From: Opisthorchis felineus
Lineage: Eukaryota > Platyhelminthes > Trematoda > Opisthorchiida > Opisthorchiidae
Assembly (NCBI GenBank): GCA_004794785.1
Contig: SJOL01002152.1
Span: 64,785-128,784, forward strand
Direction of reading: 5' to 3'
DNA: 64,000 bases
Every line of letters starts with the position of its first letter. The stretch's first letter is position 1. A program made the translations under genes and the position numbers. A model generated the notes under the pieces. The model was given only the letters and a program-made list of their open reading frames with translations. It was not told where the DNA came from and searched no databases. This document shows, one piece after another, positions 11,330 to 22,894 of the stretch.

Positions 11330-12445
11330 ACTCCATCGTCGCGTGGCGCCATCAACCGAGTCGATTTACCTGCTGTATACAGCAGGACGGGTAAGCGAAA
11401 ACATACTATTGCTGACGCCTTCCCTTGTACACTTTTACGTATTCATTTCTTTCCCCTGCGCATCCCGCATTATTGAAAATCTCTGTAGATCCCAGCATTA
11501 GGACTGACAGTCTTGTTTGCCCCGCACTAACCTTAGCGGCAACTTCTGCAAGCCTGCCTTCAGTAACAGCCAAAAGTAGCTCGAAGTGAATTTCAAGACC
11601 CTGAAAACCGGTCTATTAGGCTATATGTGAAGTTTGCATCCAGAAGTAATCAGGACAAGCGTGCGCCCGGACGAACGATTCCTTGTATATTGATACATGC
11701 TGTCAGTCAGAACCAAGAATCCAGGATGCAAATATCGTAATTCAACTGACTGTCCTGTCTCTGCTCCCGCATCAGGATAAGCATCTCCAGTGACCTCTGG
11801 GTGCCGCTGAGGCTGGATATGCAGAGGTGGGTATTGCGTTGAGCCACCGAACGGAAACATCTCTATTTGACTGGACACTCTGCGATGGTCCTCTCTAGAT
11901 GGTTTAGTTTGTCGAAGTCTGATAGAATCGCCTCATGTTAAGCGGGTGCGCTTATATCCCAAAGGATTGTAGCTTTGAGTAAGCGAAAGATCGTTATAGG
12001 TAGAAGCTTGGATATCGATGTGGTTGTTGGTGACATGAAAGCGCAGGTGGATAAGCTTAAAGCCGCCGGGGTTAAACCGATTGGTCGCCTTAGAATGGAC
12101 ACAAAGTGGAACGCCAACTACAGACGTGTGGTGATCAACGATCGTTCGTTTGTAGTACCAACATCCAGAACTGCGGAAACCGTTTGCCCCGTGGTGGTCA
12201 CAACCGAACCAGCCCCGGGCCCAAATCGACCACATTGCCATCAGTGACCGATGGCGATAATCGGTTACTTCCTGCTACTCCTTCTGGAATGGTCATGTGT
12301 ACTCCGGCCGCACATCTGTCCGTTGCTGCTCTTCGTTAGGCTTCCGAACATACGCAAAGCATGCGCAACTTGCTTGGTCACTGAGGAGCTCATGGAACCC
12401 AAAATCAAACAAATGTTGCAGAATCAACCAACGTCTGCTAGCTGA
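11330..12445 (+). mobile_element. RTE-like LINE 5' and endonuclease fragment
   Basis: The 5' part (11375-11560) matches other RTE 5' regions: 'tatacagcaggacgggtaag' and the deduced RTGKRKHTIADAFP. From about 11975 the endonuclease continues as DVVVGDMKAQVDKL and, in another frame, SFVCSTNIQNCGNRL. About 0.4 kb of other sequence lies between the two parts, and several frameshifts are present. It is antisense to MOCS3. Confidence 0.72.
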
Positions 12446-12689
12446 TCCGATATCGGATGTTAACCATAACTAGACCAGGGTTGTACGTGATGAAGAAATG
12501 TTTACCTGGGGTACAGCCCGGCCAGCCTCTTTCGAGCATTAGGCTTATGCTAGAACTGTGGTTGTACTGCAGGCCTGTGGGCAAACTGCCGTCGCAACAA
12601 GAATCCAGCTCGACGCATCACCCAACTCCATGGGAATCTGAATGTCTGTCGCATTGGCCTTCGGAACCACTCCGCATCACTCAACCGTG

Positions 12690-13814
12690 GTCCACAAAAC
12701 AGAAATATTGTGGATTGCACACATCAAAAAGGTTGTGAAATACCCCCGGTATTTTAATGTCGGCGACTTTAACGTACCAATATTAACCAAGAAAACAACT
12801 CAAAGCCATCGTCTAGTCCAGAACATCCCCTAGATGCAGAGACGCAAACGGTACAGCACATCTACAACCCTCATGTGCCGTAAGAAGCCAGCGAAATTCT
12901 TGCCCCGAACTTCACTGAATTATTCGACATTGCCCATTCAACTGACCGGGCCCTTCGGTACAGACAGATTCTTCTTCGACTACACCCAGTGTGTGGTGAA
13001 CGGAACTTCCGTGTCTCATGAAGACGGCTAACGCCATGAACTGGTCGGTACCACCTAGGAATAACTCCAACTATCTGTGGAATGATCTTAGAGGGCGAAC
13101 AAGTGCAGTATGCCTGAAATTTGTTCCTCCAAAACGAACAGCCACAACCATCGGCAAGTCGCAGTGGTTTCACCGTCATCTATAACGTAAGCTTAACGAA
13201 CGAAGAAGAGCGTGACTGCATTATCAGTCCACCGGAGATGACGGTACACACGCCAGCAAAACAAATACAAATGCTTTACGGAAAACAAACGTCTTAACTT
13301 CGGATTGGATTTTATATCACGTGCAGATGGAGAACCAAGGAGCCACATTATTTGCCGCCCTTCTCATTCAAACAAGCTCCCAACACTTATCTACCGGAAA
13401 GACAACGCCGTAGAGGGTGGTAACTCTAGAGCTACATTCCTCGCCAAAAACTTCATCTACGTTTTGAAGTCAACCTCCGTCGCTTCTCTCTCTCTGGATG
13501 TCCCTCGGTGCAGCGAACAAGGGACAATGATTCCTTTACAGCGGCTACACAAACACAGTTCCAGCACTGGATAGTCCACACCAACTCACTCCTCTCCATC
13601 TGGCAGCGGTATTGGCAGCATCCCTGCATTGTCCACGGCACCGCTAAAAATAAGCATTGTATTCCGAGAATGTAAGATGGCCGTGATCAAACCATTCCAC
13701 AAGGGGGATTGTGAAAATGAGTGGTTGGATTATAGACCAGGAAGCCCAACACTGATAGTTGCCAAACTCGCGGAAAAGTGGATAAAGCGTATGCTGCCAA
13801 ACCTAAACGCATAA
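12690..13814 (+). mobile_element. LINE fragment with GDFN endonuclease motif and RT start
   Basis: A second LINE type. GDFNVP (near 12763) is the endonuclease metal/phosphate motif. Downstream frames give LAKNFIYVLKSTS and, at 13629-13814, MAVIKPFHKGDCENEWLDYR with the KLAEKWIKRML that typically begins reverse transcriptase in CR1/Jockey-like LINEs. Frames are broken and the RT palm is absent. Clade assignment is uncertain. Confidence 0.6.
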
Positions 13815-13819
13815 AGGGT

Positions 13820-14800
13820 TATGCTTTAGACCGTCTCCTAGCCTCTGACTCAAAAGCCTGAACCGTGAGGCAGCGGTTGGTAGGATTTTCTTAATGGACC
13901 CTGCTCGGGGCCGAATACTAAGTAGTCTAACCTGCTCGGCTGCAGGCGGCTGGTATAGACAGTGAGGGCGGGGAACAGGGCACAGATAGCTCACTTCTGA
14001 TGTTACTGCACCTACCATATGCGTTTGAAGTCGAATAGAGATCATGGTAGGTTTTAATTATATTTCGACGGTGGTGGATAATTCGCCGGCAGTCACGTTC
14101 AATCGCAGAGCGATCGGAGTGGGAATTTTCTGGGGCCGACGTCTTCTACCCGTACTTCTTCAGGAGAAAGCAGCGCTATTGCTTCCAAAATTATGGAAAC
14201 AATGAAACAATGAGCAGCTCGGAGGAAGGACAATTTCACTGGGTGTGTTAAACTTCCTTCTGAGGAGTCGTCACTCGAGGAACCAGTCAATACGTGGCCA
14301 CGTGATATGGTTTCCGTTATTGAAGGATGAGTGGAGCTATGGTCTGTTTAAGTGTGAGCTGATCAGCATAGATTAACTTCACTGACAGGATGAAATCTCC
14401 ATTGAGATGGAGATGCTGACGGCCCGATGGAAACACTTTACGGTTCTCAAATTCCTATCGCCGTGAACAGTATGCATCTACCCCCAGAATGCCTCATAAT
14501 ACAACTTCTCGTGGTACCAGTACTCACCACTCTTAATTGGACTGCCCACCGGTGGCCTTCCTGGTGTGGTTCAACGTTGAGAAACTGGAGTCCAGCCAGC
14601 GTAGCCCGAAGAGCCACTGTAGCATTGAAGCTCCATGAACACGACAAGATGACAGCTTTAGGTTTGGTCCACCTGATCTATTCGAGGACGGCGCTGGGCT
14701 GCCCAGACCGTGTTTGACCAGCATCTTATGTTTATCTGGGGAAACGGGAACGTCCAAGGAAGCTAGGAGGGGGTTGATGATGGTGCGCACCCTCAAAAAA
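13820..14800. repeat. Unclassified dispersed repeat, copy 1
   Basis: It shares collinear blocks with 21480-22510: 'accgtgaggcagcggttg', 'taatctaaccagcttggct'-like and a block near 14560 ending in 'tgaagctccatgaacacgac'. About 1 kb in each copy. No coding potential was recognised, so it may be the untranslated end of a LINE or a non-autonomous element. Confidence 0.55.
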
Positions 14801-15920
14801 CAATGAACGTAGTAACCACAGAGGTGTCTGTCTGATTACAGCTACTGGCATCCCGATTCTTGGGGGTGTTAGGAGGGCACGCGAAATCCTTATTAGTGAG
14901 CATTAAGCGGTAGCTCCACCACGTAGAAACTGTCTCGACCACATTTTCATACTCCGCCAGATGTTATATTAGTACCATATGCACAGATTACCCACAAACT
15001 TGCTGCTGGCTTCAAGGGTACGCTCGATTCTTCCGATTAGTTAGTGCTTCCGACCACGGCTGCTCAACAGGGGATGTCCCAGAAGTTCATGAACATGAGG
15101 TGGCCCTTATGTTAACATACTTCCGGATAGGAGTGCATGCAGAACTTCCTAAAATCTTCAGTTTTCATTTTTGTTCAACTGAGTCATCGGTGAAATAAAA
15201 AGCCCAGCACTGGAAGGTCTTCAAAATTAGTGTCCAAAAAGTTGCTAGTGAGAACTGCTGAGCTGCAATACGCACACGTCATTGCCCTTTGAATATGAAC
15301 AGAAAGGAAATCTAACCACCATCGTGAAGTATTTCGGAGCGTATCTTGCACTTACAAAGTGCACAGGCATCTTTGGAATAGTCACTCTCTGAACACGCCC
15401 CGTGTCTGTTGCATTCATGCTTACAATTTCCGTTCGGATTGTCTCATTGAACGTTTGGAGGTGTGGATAATTCAGAATATTTGCCGTTGGCCAGCAATAA
15501 CTACCCTGCGTCTTTTTCACTTTAAGGTTTTGAATATGAGTAAACATAGTGTACTTGTACTGATGTTGCTGTCTAAGATGGTGATGATGCAGTAGATGAA
15601 CAGGTACGCACAATCATCTGTTAGTGTTAGCCCAGATGACCGGTGGGCATCTCTCCAAGGGAGAAGGGAATGAAAAAATCTATGTAAGCAGATGGGAAGA
15701 CCGATGGTTAAAGCTCTCAGAGAAGATAACAGTAATTTCTTTACAATCAAAGGAAGTACACGACAAAGTGTACGGATAAAACTGTAAACTCAAGTACTCA
15801 CTTGCTGACTATGTCTACTGCATTTGAGCTTGTCAAATGTGCGAAACACTCCTCAATAATGGCACCCGAATTCACCCTATACGCGGATGGCAAGTTTCAG
15901 GTCGAATCACAGCTACTTAC
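14801..15920. other. MOCS3 intron sequence, no feature seen
   Basis: The longest frame (15245-15613, minus) was tested as the missing MOCS3 exon and did not fit the splice phase. Nothing else was recognised. Confidence 0.45.
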
Positions 15921-16041
15921 TCGTGACAACGTTTAGAAAGAGAGGAAACTTTTGACTGACCTACAGTGGCTTCTGAGTGACCCACTTGCCGGTGTAAATT
16001 GTTCAGTTCGACAACATCGTCATCAAGCAGACCAACTGTGC
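15921..16041 (-). CDS. MOCS3: MOCS3 exon: ATP-binding and RQ motif
   Basis: Between acceptor TATTTCAG and donor GTAAGT this 121-base exon reads [20 protein letters not shown] and then [15 protein letters not shown]. It matches the conserved GLVDYDVVEMSNLARQVLH of human MOCS3: the [10 protein letters not shown] acidic/Asn ATP contacts and RQ are intact. The exon ends after KRCH plus two bases (phase 2). Confidence 0.95.
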
Positions 16042-17947
16042 CTGAAATAGAACCAGAAATGGAGCCTTGTATGAGCGTATGGAAAGAACCCGTCCGACGG
16101 AAAAACAAATAGTTGACCATTTTATAATCGGAAAAGCGGTAGCTATACAACGAGCCAAATTTTGTCGATAAACATTGTCTAATGGATACTGCTATACTGC
16201 CTTCCGTTGTGAGGATGCTACAACCTAACTGACCTTTTTTTATCTCCGGGGAACACTGAACGCACTCAACTACTAAGGTTGTAATTAATTGGTCGCGAAA
16301 TCCGTTTGAATGTCCTCACTGTTGTAGTGAAGTGCATTTGCAAGGCATACTTGCACAATGAAAAATGCATTTATCCAAGTCACATGAAATTTCCAAGGCC
16401 CTATTTAAGAGCACACATCGTTGTGACCGAACGGAATTGTGTATCAAACTTGGCCGGAATAAGATACGTTAGAATAAGTGAATGAGGTGACGACGTACTA
16501 GCGCTACAATTCGCAATGACACGCCTGAAGCAGACGCATATGAGTCAGCTATGGAGTTGTATTATTAACGCTTCTACTATGCAAGTAGCTGGTTCCATAA
16601 GAAATGCATCCGGTTCGAAAAAAAACAATAAACCAGTTCGAAAGGCTGCATGACCAATGTATGGATTAAACAACAATGCTGGTCTCAATCGTGGCCAGTC
16701 CACCGGATACGCTGAGTTAAAATCATCATGCAAGCGTTGCACGGGGGGGGGTCACAGAGCGTTCAACTTTCGATTATAGAGACCCCGTCAGAAGTTAAGT
16801 GACTGGTACATCGTTAACGGGAGACCACTGTTTAATTATGAATGCATTACCTTCTTGTTAAATTCCGTGGTTAGCCAGTAAGATTCATTTTAGGTAGATG
16901 CCCGATGTTATGAACATTTCATGTTATCATAACATCACATGATGTTATGAAATGAAGGCTGATAGAGTAGGAACTCAATAACTAGGTCGAGCGTATTAAA
17001 GCTAACTGTGGAGGTCGTCACTAGTTGGAGCACTCGTAGTCCAGCAGAAAGCGTAGGTCGCGGCGCTACGACAACTGGTTTGACCATTTGCTGACCATAA
17101 GCAGACCTGTTGACGAAGGTTACATTCGGAATCTTGGATGGATGATCATACATGAAGTGCGAACGGATCAGGCAGTCCGTTAGTGACGCCGACAGACAAC
17201 AGGTAGATAGGCAGGATGGAAGGTAAGTGGACAGAAAGGACGGACAAACTGGTTTATCTTCATCACGAAGCGTGTGCAAGAGTGCTTTGACTTGAGTTAC
17301 CACAGGTGGTTACCATCTCCCAAGGAATTGTGAACTGGATATTCCACCCAACTACCCTCCAAAGGCTACGAGTACCGCCTAGAATAAACACCGACTGGTT
17401 CTGGCGTCCCCTGCACATAGTAAGATCCCGTGATAGTTAACGAAGGTGCCCAGTTCTCCGGCTACGTGAACCAAGCTCATCCTTCAACAAGAGTGAGCCA
17501 CAATATGGTAAATCGTATCGGGCAGTGTTCGCGACAGAATCCGAATCGAGGGTTTCACAGAAACATGAGCGAGCAAATGGCGTGGACTTTACACCATCTT
17601 CCTCAATCCCGAAATCGGATTCCAATATGCGAGAAGTTATTTCGAGTCGTGACCGATTAGATGATGAGCAAAACCACAGACGCAATACAGAAGGAATGAG
17701 TGCGTTTCGGGTAAAATAGGCTATGAATAATGTAACCAACCGAAAAAAGTCCTTAAGACTTTACGTATTATGTACGTCTACTCAGGTGCTACATTTGCTG
17801 AATTGCCCGATGGCTCCCAATACACTCGAGAAACCTGAAACCCAGTAGCCAGATACATGAAAAAATCAATCAGCAACAGCTAACCAACCAACTTTTCAGC
17901 CAGAAAGATTGAATGCTATCCGACAAAAATAGACACTAGTTACTTAC
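16042..17947. other. MOCS3 intron sequence with one palindrome
   Basis: No repeat family or gene was recognised apart from the hairpin at 16928-16949 listed separately. Confidence 0.5.
16928..16949. repeat. Perfect short palindrome
   Basis: Arms CATAACATCA and TGATGTTATG are exact reverse complements with a 2-base centre. A further ATGTTAT copy lies just upstream (16921-16927) and ATGTTATG again near 16909. Function unknown. Confidence 0.7.
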
Positions 17948-18040
17948 CAACTCCAGCGGCTGCCAAGTAGACCGCAGCCGGGCATCCAAGTCCGCCACAG
18001 CCTACAATAAGTACGCGGCTGGAACGCAATTTCAATTGAC
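17948..18040 (-). CDS. MOCS3: MOCS3 exon: nucleotide-binding glycine loop
   Basis: A 93-base exon between acceptor CTCCACAG and donor GTAAGTA. With split codons it reads [20 protein letters not shown] and then [17 protein letters not shown] (residues 39-44) is the E1/MoeB nucleotide-binding loop, and the exon matches human [20 protein letters not shown] with the same spacing. Confidence 0.96.
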
Positions 18041-20490
18041 CTGTGGAGAGTAATCGATAAGAGGTCCAAATATGGGAGGAAAAGCAACCCAAGAGAATTA
18101 AGCGTCCTACTAATCACTACACAGTGTAACAATGGTAAAAGCCGTGGTCTGAGATAACATGTAACGTGTAATCCGTATCAGTCTCGCCTGTTTCACACAC
18201 TCAGAATTCGGAAATTAAGTAAGCTAGGCTGACTACATTTTTCAACAAGAGGATCCGATGAAAGACGGGGCGCAGCAGAGCTCTCAAGTGCTTATATAAA
18301 CGGTGATCTATCACGGCAGCATAAAAACCATGGACAACCGAAGCTTTCAGAACGGTTAAGTAGCTCAGTAACACTAAGAGTGTCTGGTCGCACTGAGCAT
18401 GGAAAAGTAACCTAGTAATGAGTGAAAGAGGCGCGTGAACGCATTGCGAAAGGCCCAATGTAGAATAAGGTATCTACAGCCCTTGAGAGCACGGATAAAC
18501 ACTTCACATCGGTATGTTGAATTGAGTACACTTACATCCTCAAACAGCGGTTGAAAAGCTCCAAACCCTTGGTTTTAATTACTTCAGTCCAAATAAGATG
18601 TCGGTTCTCAAACATACGTTTGTCAGACCTGACCAAATGCTAAGTATCGCCTGAAAACCTTGAACATACGCTACCCATGACGTCGTATTAGGTTGCACAT
18701 AGGACAACACGTGTTACTTCCATAAGTTGTGATGATTCTAGTCAGCCAGCTCACGAGAATCGTTACCCTGTTGAAATAAAGCACTTAACCGCGAACATTC
18801 CCATAACTGGCACACAAACCAAAACAAAAAGTTATTGTGATTTAGTAATAACTTCAGCATAAACTGGGGACCAGTTCACATACACATATATACTAGATAG
18901 TGATAAATCAGAAACCCGAAACGGTTTCAGGCTCAAGAAAGGTTCAATAACCAAGTAAGCTTGAAGAGATGGATCGCAGCTGAACAAAATAGGGGAATCT
19001 AGTAAACAGACTGCATCACAATGCAACAACGCAGTCGGGCATAGATCTGGGTTTTCCGTACTGTTTCGGAAGAAAGAGTGATTTATGAACTCGGCACAAT
19101 TAGCCATGAGTAATCTTAATCCTACAAGCAAGGCAAACGTCGTATTCATGAAGTGCTCCCTAGATTCTGAGGAGTGAGACCTCGTGAGTTGTCGTCGCTA
19201 GCAACTCATCTTCACTGACTTACTTCCGTGAGTTCTCACTCCTCACGAATACGATGTCTGCTATTCGCGACCAGTGGAATCAAAATTACAGGCCACAATA
19301 GCTCCAAAATGACTGGTGGAAACCCGTAACCGTAAGACCGCCTATGTGTTGTCACCACTTCTTCGATATGACAACCAAACCAAGCTCATGAAGACAGTTG
19401 GGTAGCTCGCAGGATTTTGCACTTCAACGGAAAAACGGACAACAATCGTGCCTGCCGGAGCGCAGTGATCAGCGGCAAGCTCTTCGGCGGTATCGGTCCA
19501 GTTGTGTTTCTAGTGGGGTGAACCATACAAACCTGCGGACCTAGGTATTCAACACGGGGTTTACCATGAAACCTCTGGCCACTTTGGTGCTAGGTAGGTA
19601 TACGCAACTGAAACTGGGTGTTGCAGAGACAAGCTACTGTCACAAGCATCCGTTCGTCCTCTTATCACCGTCTTCGATGGTTTTCGGTACCGTGTAACTA
19701 AATGCCTCCTTCCGGCTGAAGGGGGACCGGAATCGGAGGCCACTTACACACACTAGAATCGACTGCTCCGGATAAGTGCTATTCGGAAAATGACGTTAAA
19801 GGAAAACAGTGCTCACGTGCGGGAGTCCGTACGGTTCATGTTGGGGTAACCCACACCCCAGGCACGAACTCACGTCTATGCGCGTTCTCAGGATTCAGTG
19901 TCATACGGAGCAGTCCAGTCAGACGTTGTACTGCCAGTGAGGAAGCCGAAATAACGAAACATTCACAAATAGGACCAGGATCAGTTGGTGACCAACGAGC
20001 GAAACTGTGTAGTATCCGTACCAGACGCCAGCCAAAAAATGTGCGTCTGAGGAAAGCATATCCTGAGTATCAGGTGGATTTTGCGGAGCTTGATGGGAAA
20101 GAGGCTGGCTACACGAAGCCTATAGAGAGCCTTAACAAATTCACAATCGCGTAGCTGACGTCGGATCCACTGACCACACCTTTGGATATGCTGTTCCGCT
20201 TGTACAGGCTCCTGTTGTTACGTGCCTGCTTATTTATGCGTTAATACACCTATAGCAGATACCGTTTTGATACGTCTTTGTTCCATGTTGTCCACATGCA
20301 TTTCTGTGGTTTTATCACAACTAGCCGTGTTTCGGTCGTCCGAATACAACATGCGATCTGGTCCACTCCGGTCCTGGTTTTCGACTTCCGATGTTGTGGA
20401 ATCACAATTAAGAACTAGGCTGCGTTATCGGATACTGTAGAGGTTATCATAGCCATACACGGCCTCCACAGATGTTCCGAAACCTCGGGT
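18041..20490. other. MOCS3 intron sequence with one imperfect hairpin
   Basis: Only short frames. An imperfect inverted repeat sits at 19141-19254 (listed separately). I recognise no gene or mobile-element domain. Confidence 0.45.
19141..19254. repeat. Imperfect inverted repeat (hairpin)
   Basis: The left arm has CGTATTCATGA and GGAGTGAGA (19141-19151, 19171-19179). The right arm carries the reverse complement of both as TCTCACTCC and TCACGAATACG (from about 19234). About 19 extra bases interrupt the left arm. It could be an end of a decayed DNA element. Confidence 0.55.
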
Positions 20491-20502
20491 GCAGTGGTAG
20501 GA

Positions 20503-20689
20503 TAAGATAAGATAATCGTTCAGCTGTAACACGCTTTCGGTGCCTGGCTGCCATGCTACCCGAAGGAAGTGCGAGGGCTGGAATACTGCAGGGTTACCCA
20601 AACCTAGACAGAAGTCGAGATGGAGAGGTCGGGTTCGAACCACGGACCTTCCGGTCAGTAAATTCGCGCTCTAACCACGGAGCAATCTC
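20503..20689 (-). repeat. tRNA-derived SINE, copy 3, with target-site duplication
   Basis: On the minus strand the A box is TTGCTCCGTGG (20675-20685) and the B box GGTTCGAACCC (20631-20641). A roughly 110-bp body follows and ends in a short (TTATC)n tail at 20503-20517. Perfect 12-bp direct repeats GCAGTGGTAGGA flank it (20491-20502 and 20690-20701), as expected from LINE-driven insertion. Pol III internal promoter boxes are well kept. Confidence 0.9.
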
Positions 20690-21479
20690 GCAGTGGTAGG
20701 ACATCATTATTAACACCTGGTGTAAGCAGAGAGGTGACTGACCTTCGATCTGGCAGAATGGTGTGAAGATGATTGTGACTACTGTCGGCGCAACTCGCCT
20801 TCTAGAACGGGATCCGCGAAATTCGTTCTCGGTTTGACTAAGGATTCCGTTGGATACTACTCTTATCGATGTCAATGACGTTCCTGCTATCAGTTTCCGT
20901 CCAGGTTGCAGTTGACCGTTGCCCTTTTTTCAACAGGGCTCCCAGGAAATTATGACCGTACGATAGTGAGTCATACGGGTTCAATAGTTCCAACATTGTA
21001 TTATAGATGGTGGCGAAGATGATGATCACTATCATCAGAAAAAAAGGACAGAACATGGGGAACCTACGTATTCAGCGACTGTCATCATTACTCATATGTC
21101 TTGAATCGGAACTTTCATAATGAAAGTGTGCAGTCTGTGTCAAAACCTTGCCAATACTTCTTAGCTCCACACAACATTGACACGAACGCCGGCGACGACG
21201 TCCTCCTTCTGGTTCCCGCAATATTTTTGCATCGCGTACGGCCGACAGGAGCAGAAGTGCACGGGTGCATGCACTGAGAACCATTCCTCCATATCCGATC
21301 AATACAACAACCATGTTGGCTAGTAATGCAACCACATCTGTCGACCGACCCCACTTTAATCACCTATTCAGTGTTAGGGCTAGGCACCATGACAATAATT
21401 TAGTATTGTTAGTGTCCAGTTAGGAAATTTTCACTCGAAATTCCGCCCTGTAAATGAAGCTAAATTATGCTGAAAAGCC

Positions 21480-22510
21480 GAGAAGGTCCGGACCGTGAGG
21501 CAGCGGTTGTTAGAGTCTTCTTGGGGACCCTTCCCTGAGTCAGTGACTCAATAATCTAACCAGCTTGGCTTTAGGGGGTGCCCTGGCCCGATGGTACAGA
21601 GAGTAAAGTATTACATTTCGACTCCTGTTGCAGCTGCGCACAGCGGTGTCTTTTGAACAGCACCAAACTCTTTGGTTTTAAAAGCATTTCGACCGTATTG
21701 AATAATGCACCACCGATCACGGTTAACCACTGGGCGATTAGAGAGTCCGGCTCTTAGGGCCGGGATGTTCCAAGCCATCCTTCCTCGGAGGAAGGCAGCA
21801 TCACTGTTGGTCGCCTGAAGGAAGCACCTTACTGCCTTCACATTCCTACCGCCTTGAGAGCTTCACCTCCAGGCTGCCTCGTGTCAAATCTGACTGCTGT
21901 TCCCGCTCCAGTGCCTAGTGCCGAAAAAAGACTCACCGATAAGGAACACAACAGGTTTATTGCAAACAAGCGAGTGCGTGCGAGTGCAACACTTACAAGG
22001 GACCTCACGCTATTTGAATTTTACTTTCATCGATCCAGACTGTTGCTGAATTGACTGAATGCTTGATTGGTCTGGATGCTTACCGGCTTTCCTATTGAGA
22101 ATTGGTGGAGTTTTAGGGTCTCAGTAGGTTCCGAGCGTTCTGGGTTGTTTTCAGGAATCTGAACTTCCTGATACCTCGTAATACAGTCTTTCACAATACA
22201 GGGACTCGCTGCTCTCAGCCGGGCTGCTCCCCGTTGACGTGCCTGGCTTGGTTGAACCTTGAAGAACTGAATTCCAGCCCATGCAGTCAGGAGGACCAGT
22301 GCATTAATGAAGCCCTAACACCAACACAAGGTGGCAACTTTAGATCCATACAGTCTATGAGCTGGTAACGAGGTACGAAAACAACAACCAGTAAACTCAG
22401 TCGCCTCGACACCTGCCGCCTCCCTGGAGAGAGATCCCGGGACTCAAATCACCTATGGTTAATGACACTGATAGACATGCTCAGTCACACAGGCGGTGGC
22501 GCTGGTGCAT
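21480..22510. repeat. Unclassified dispersed repeat, copy 2
   Basis: Collinear with 13820-14800. The 'ccgtgaggcagcggttgtta' start and 'ggcttggttgaaccttgaag' block correspond to 'gtggttcaacgttgagaaac' in copy 1. Open frames within it are short and not shared by both copies. Confidence 0.55.
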
Positions 22511-22857
22511 TAAAGTTGTCACCTTCAATGCGTAGCTACCCAGTTTCCCGAACTAACTTACCATGCCGTCGCTTCTAGTGCTTGGCTACATCTCCCTCGC
22601 TCCCCCATTTTCTGGTGACCGAAACTGTAGCAGCTGAAACCAACGTACCCTTGGTACATGGTTTATAGCTTATAAACTGAACTGACTTGTTCTAGCACTG
22701 CGACTTCTCAGTCTACGCTCGATATCGAGTACATCTTGATGGCGATCGCAAACAGTTTAAACGCCAGTTTTTGCACCACTCCTGGCAACCTGTACTTTGA
22801 TGCGACCAGTCTATCCTGATGATCGATCGAAATTACTACTACTACTACTACTACTAC

Positions 22858-22894
<37 letters not shown>

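Noticed and set aside
14099..14290. MOCS3 linker exon because of LLSPEEVRVEDV
   Set aside because: It lies upstream of exons that precede this linker in the protein and inside a dispersed repeat; chance resemblance.
15430..15520. Missing MOCS3 exon with ILNYPHLQTFNETIRTEI
   Set aside because: It has a GTAAGC donor, but the available acceptor phase leads to a stop after joining exon 3.
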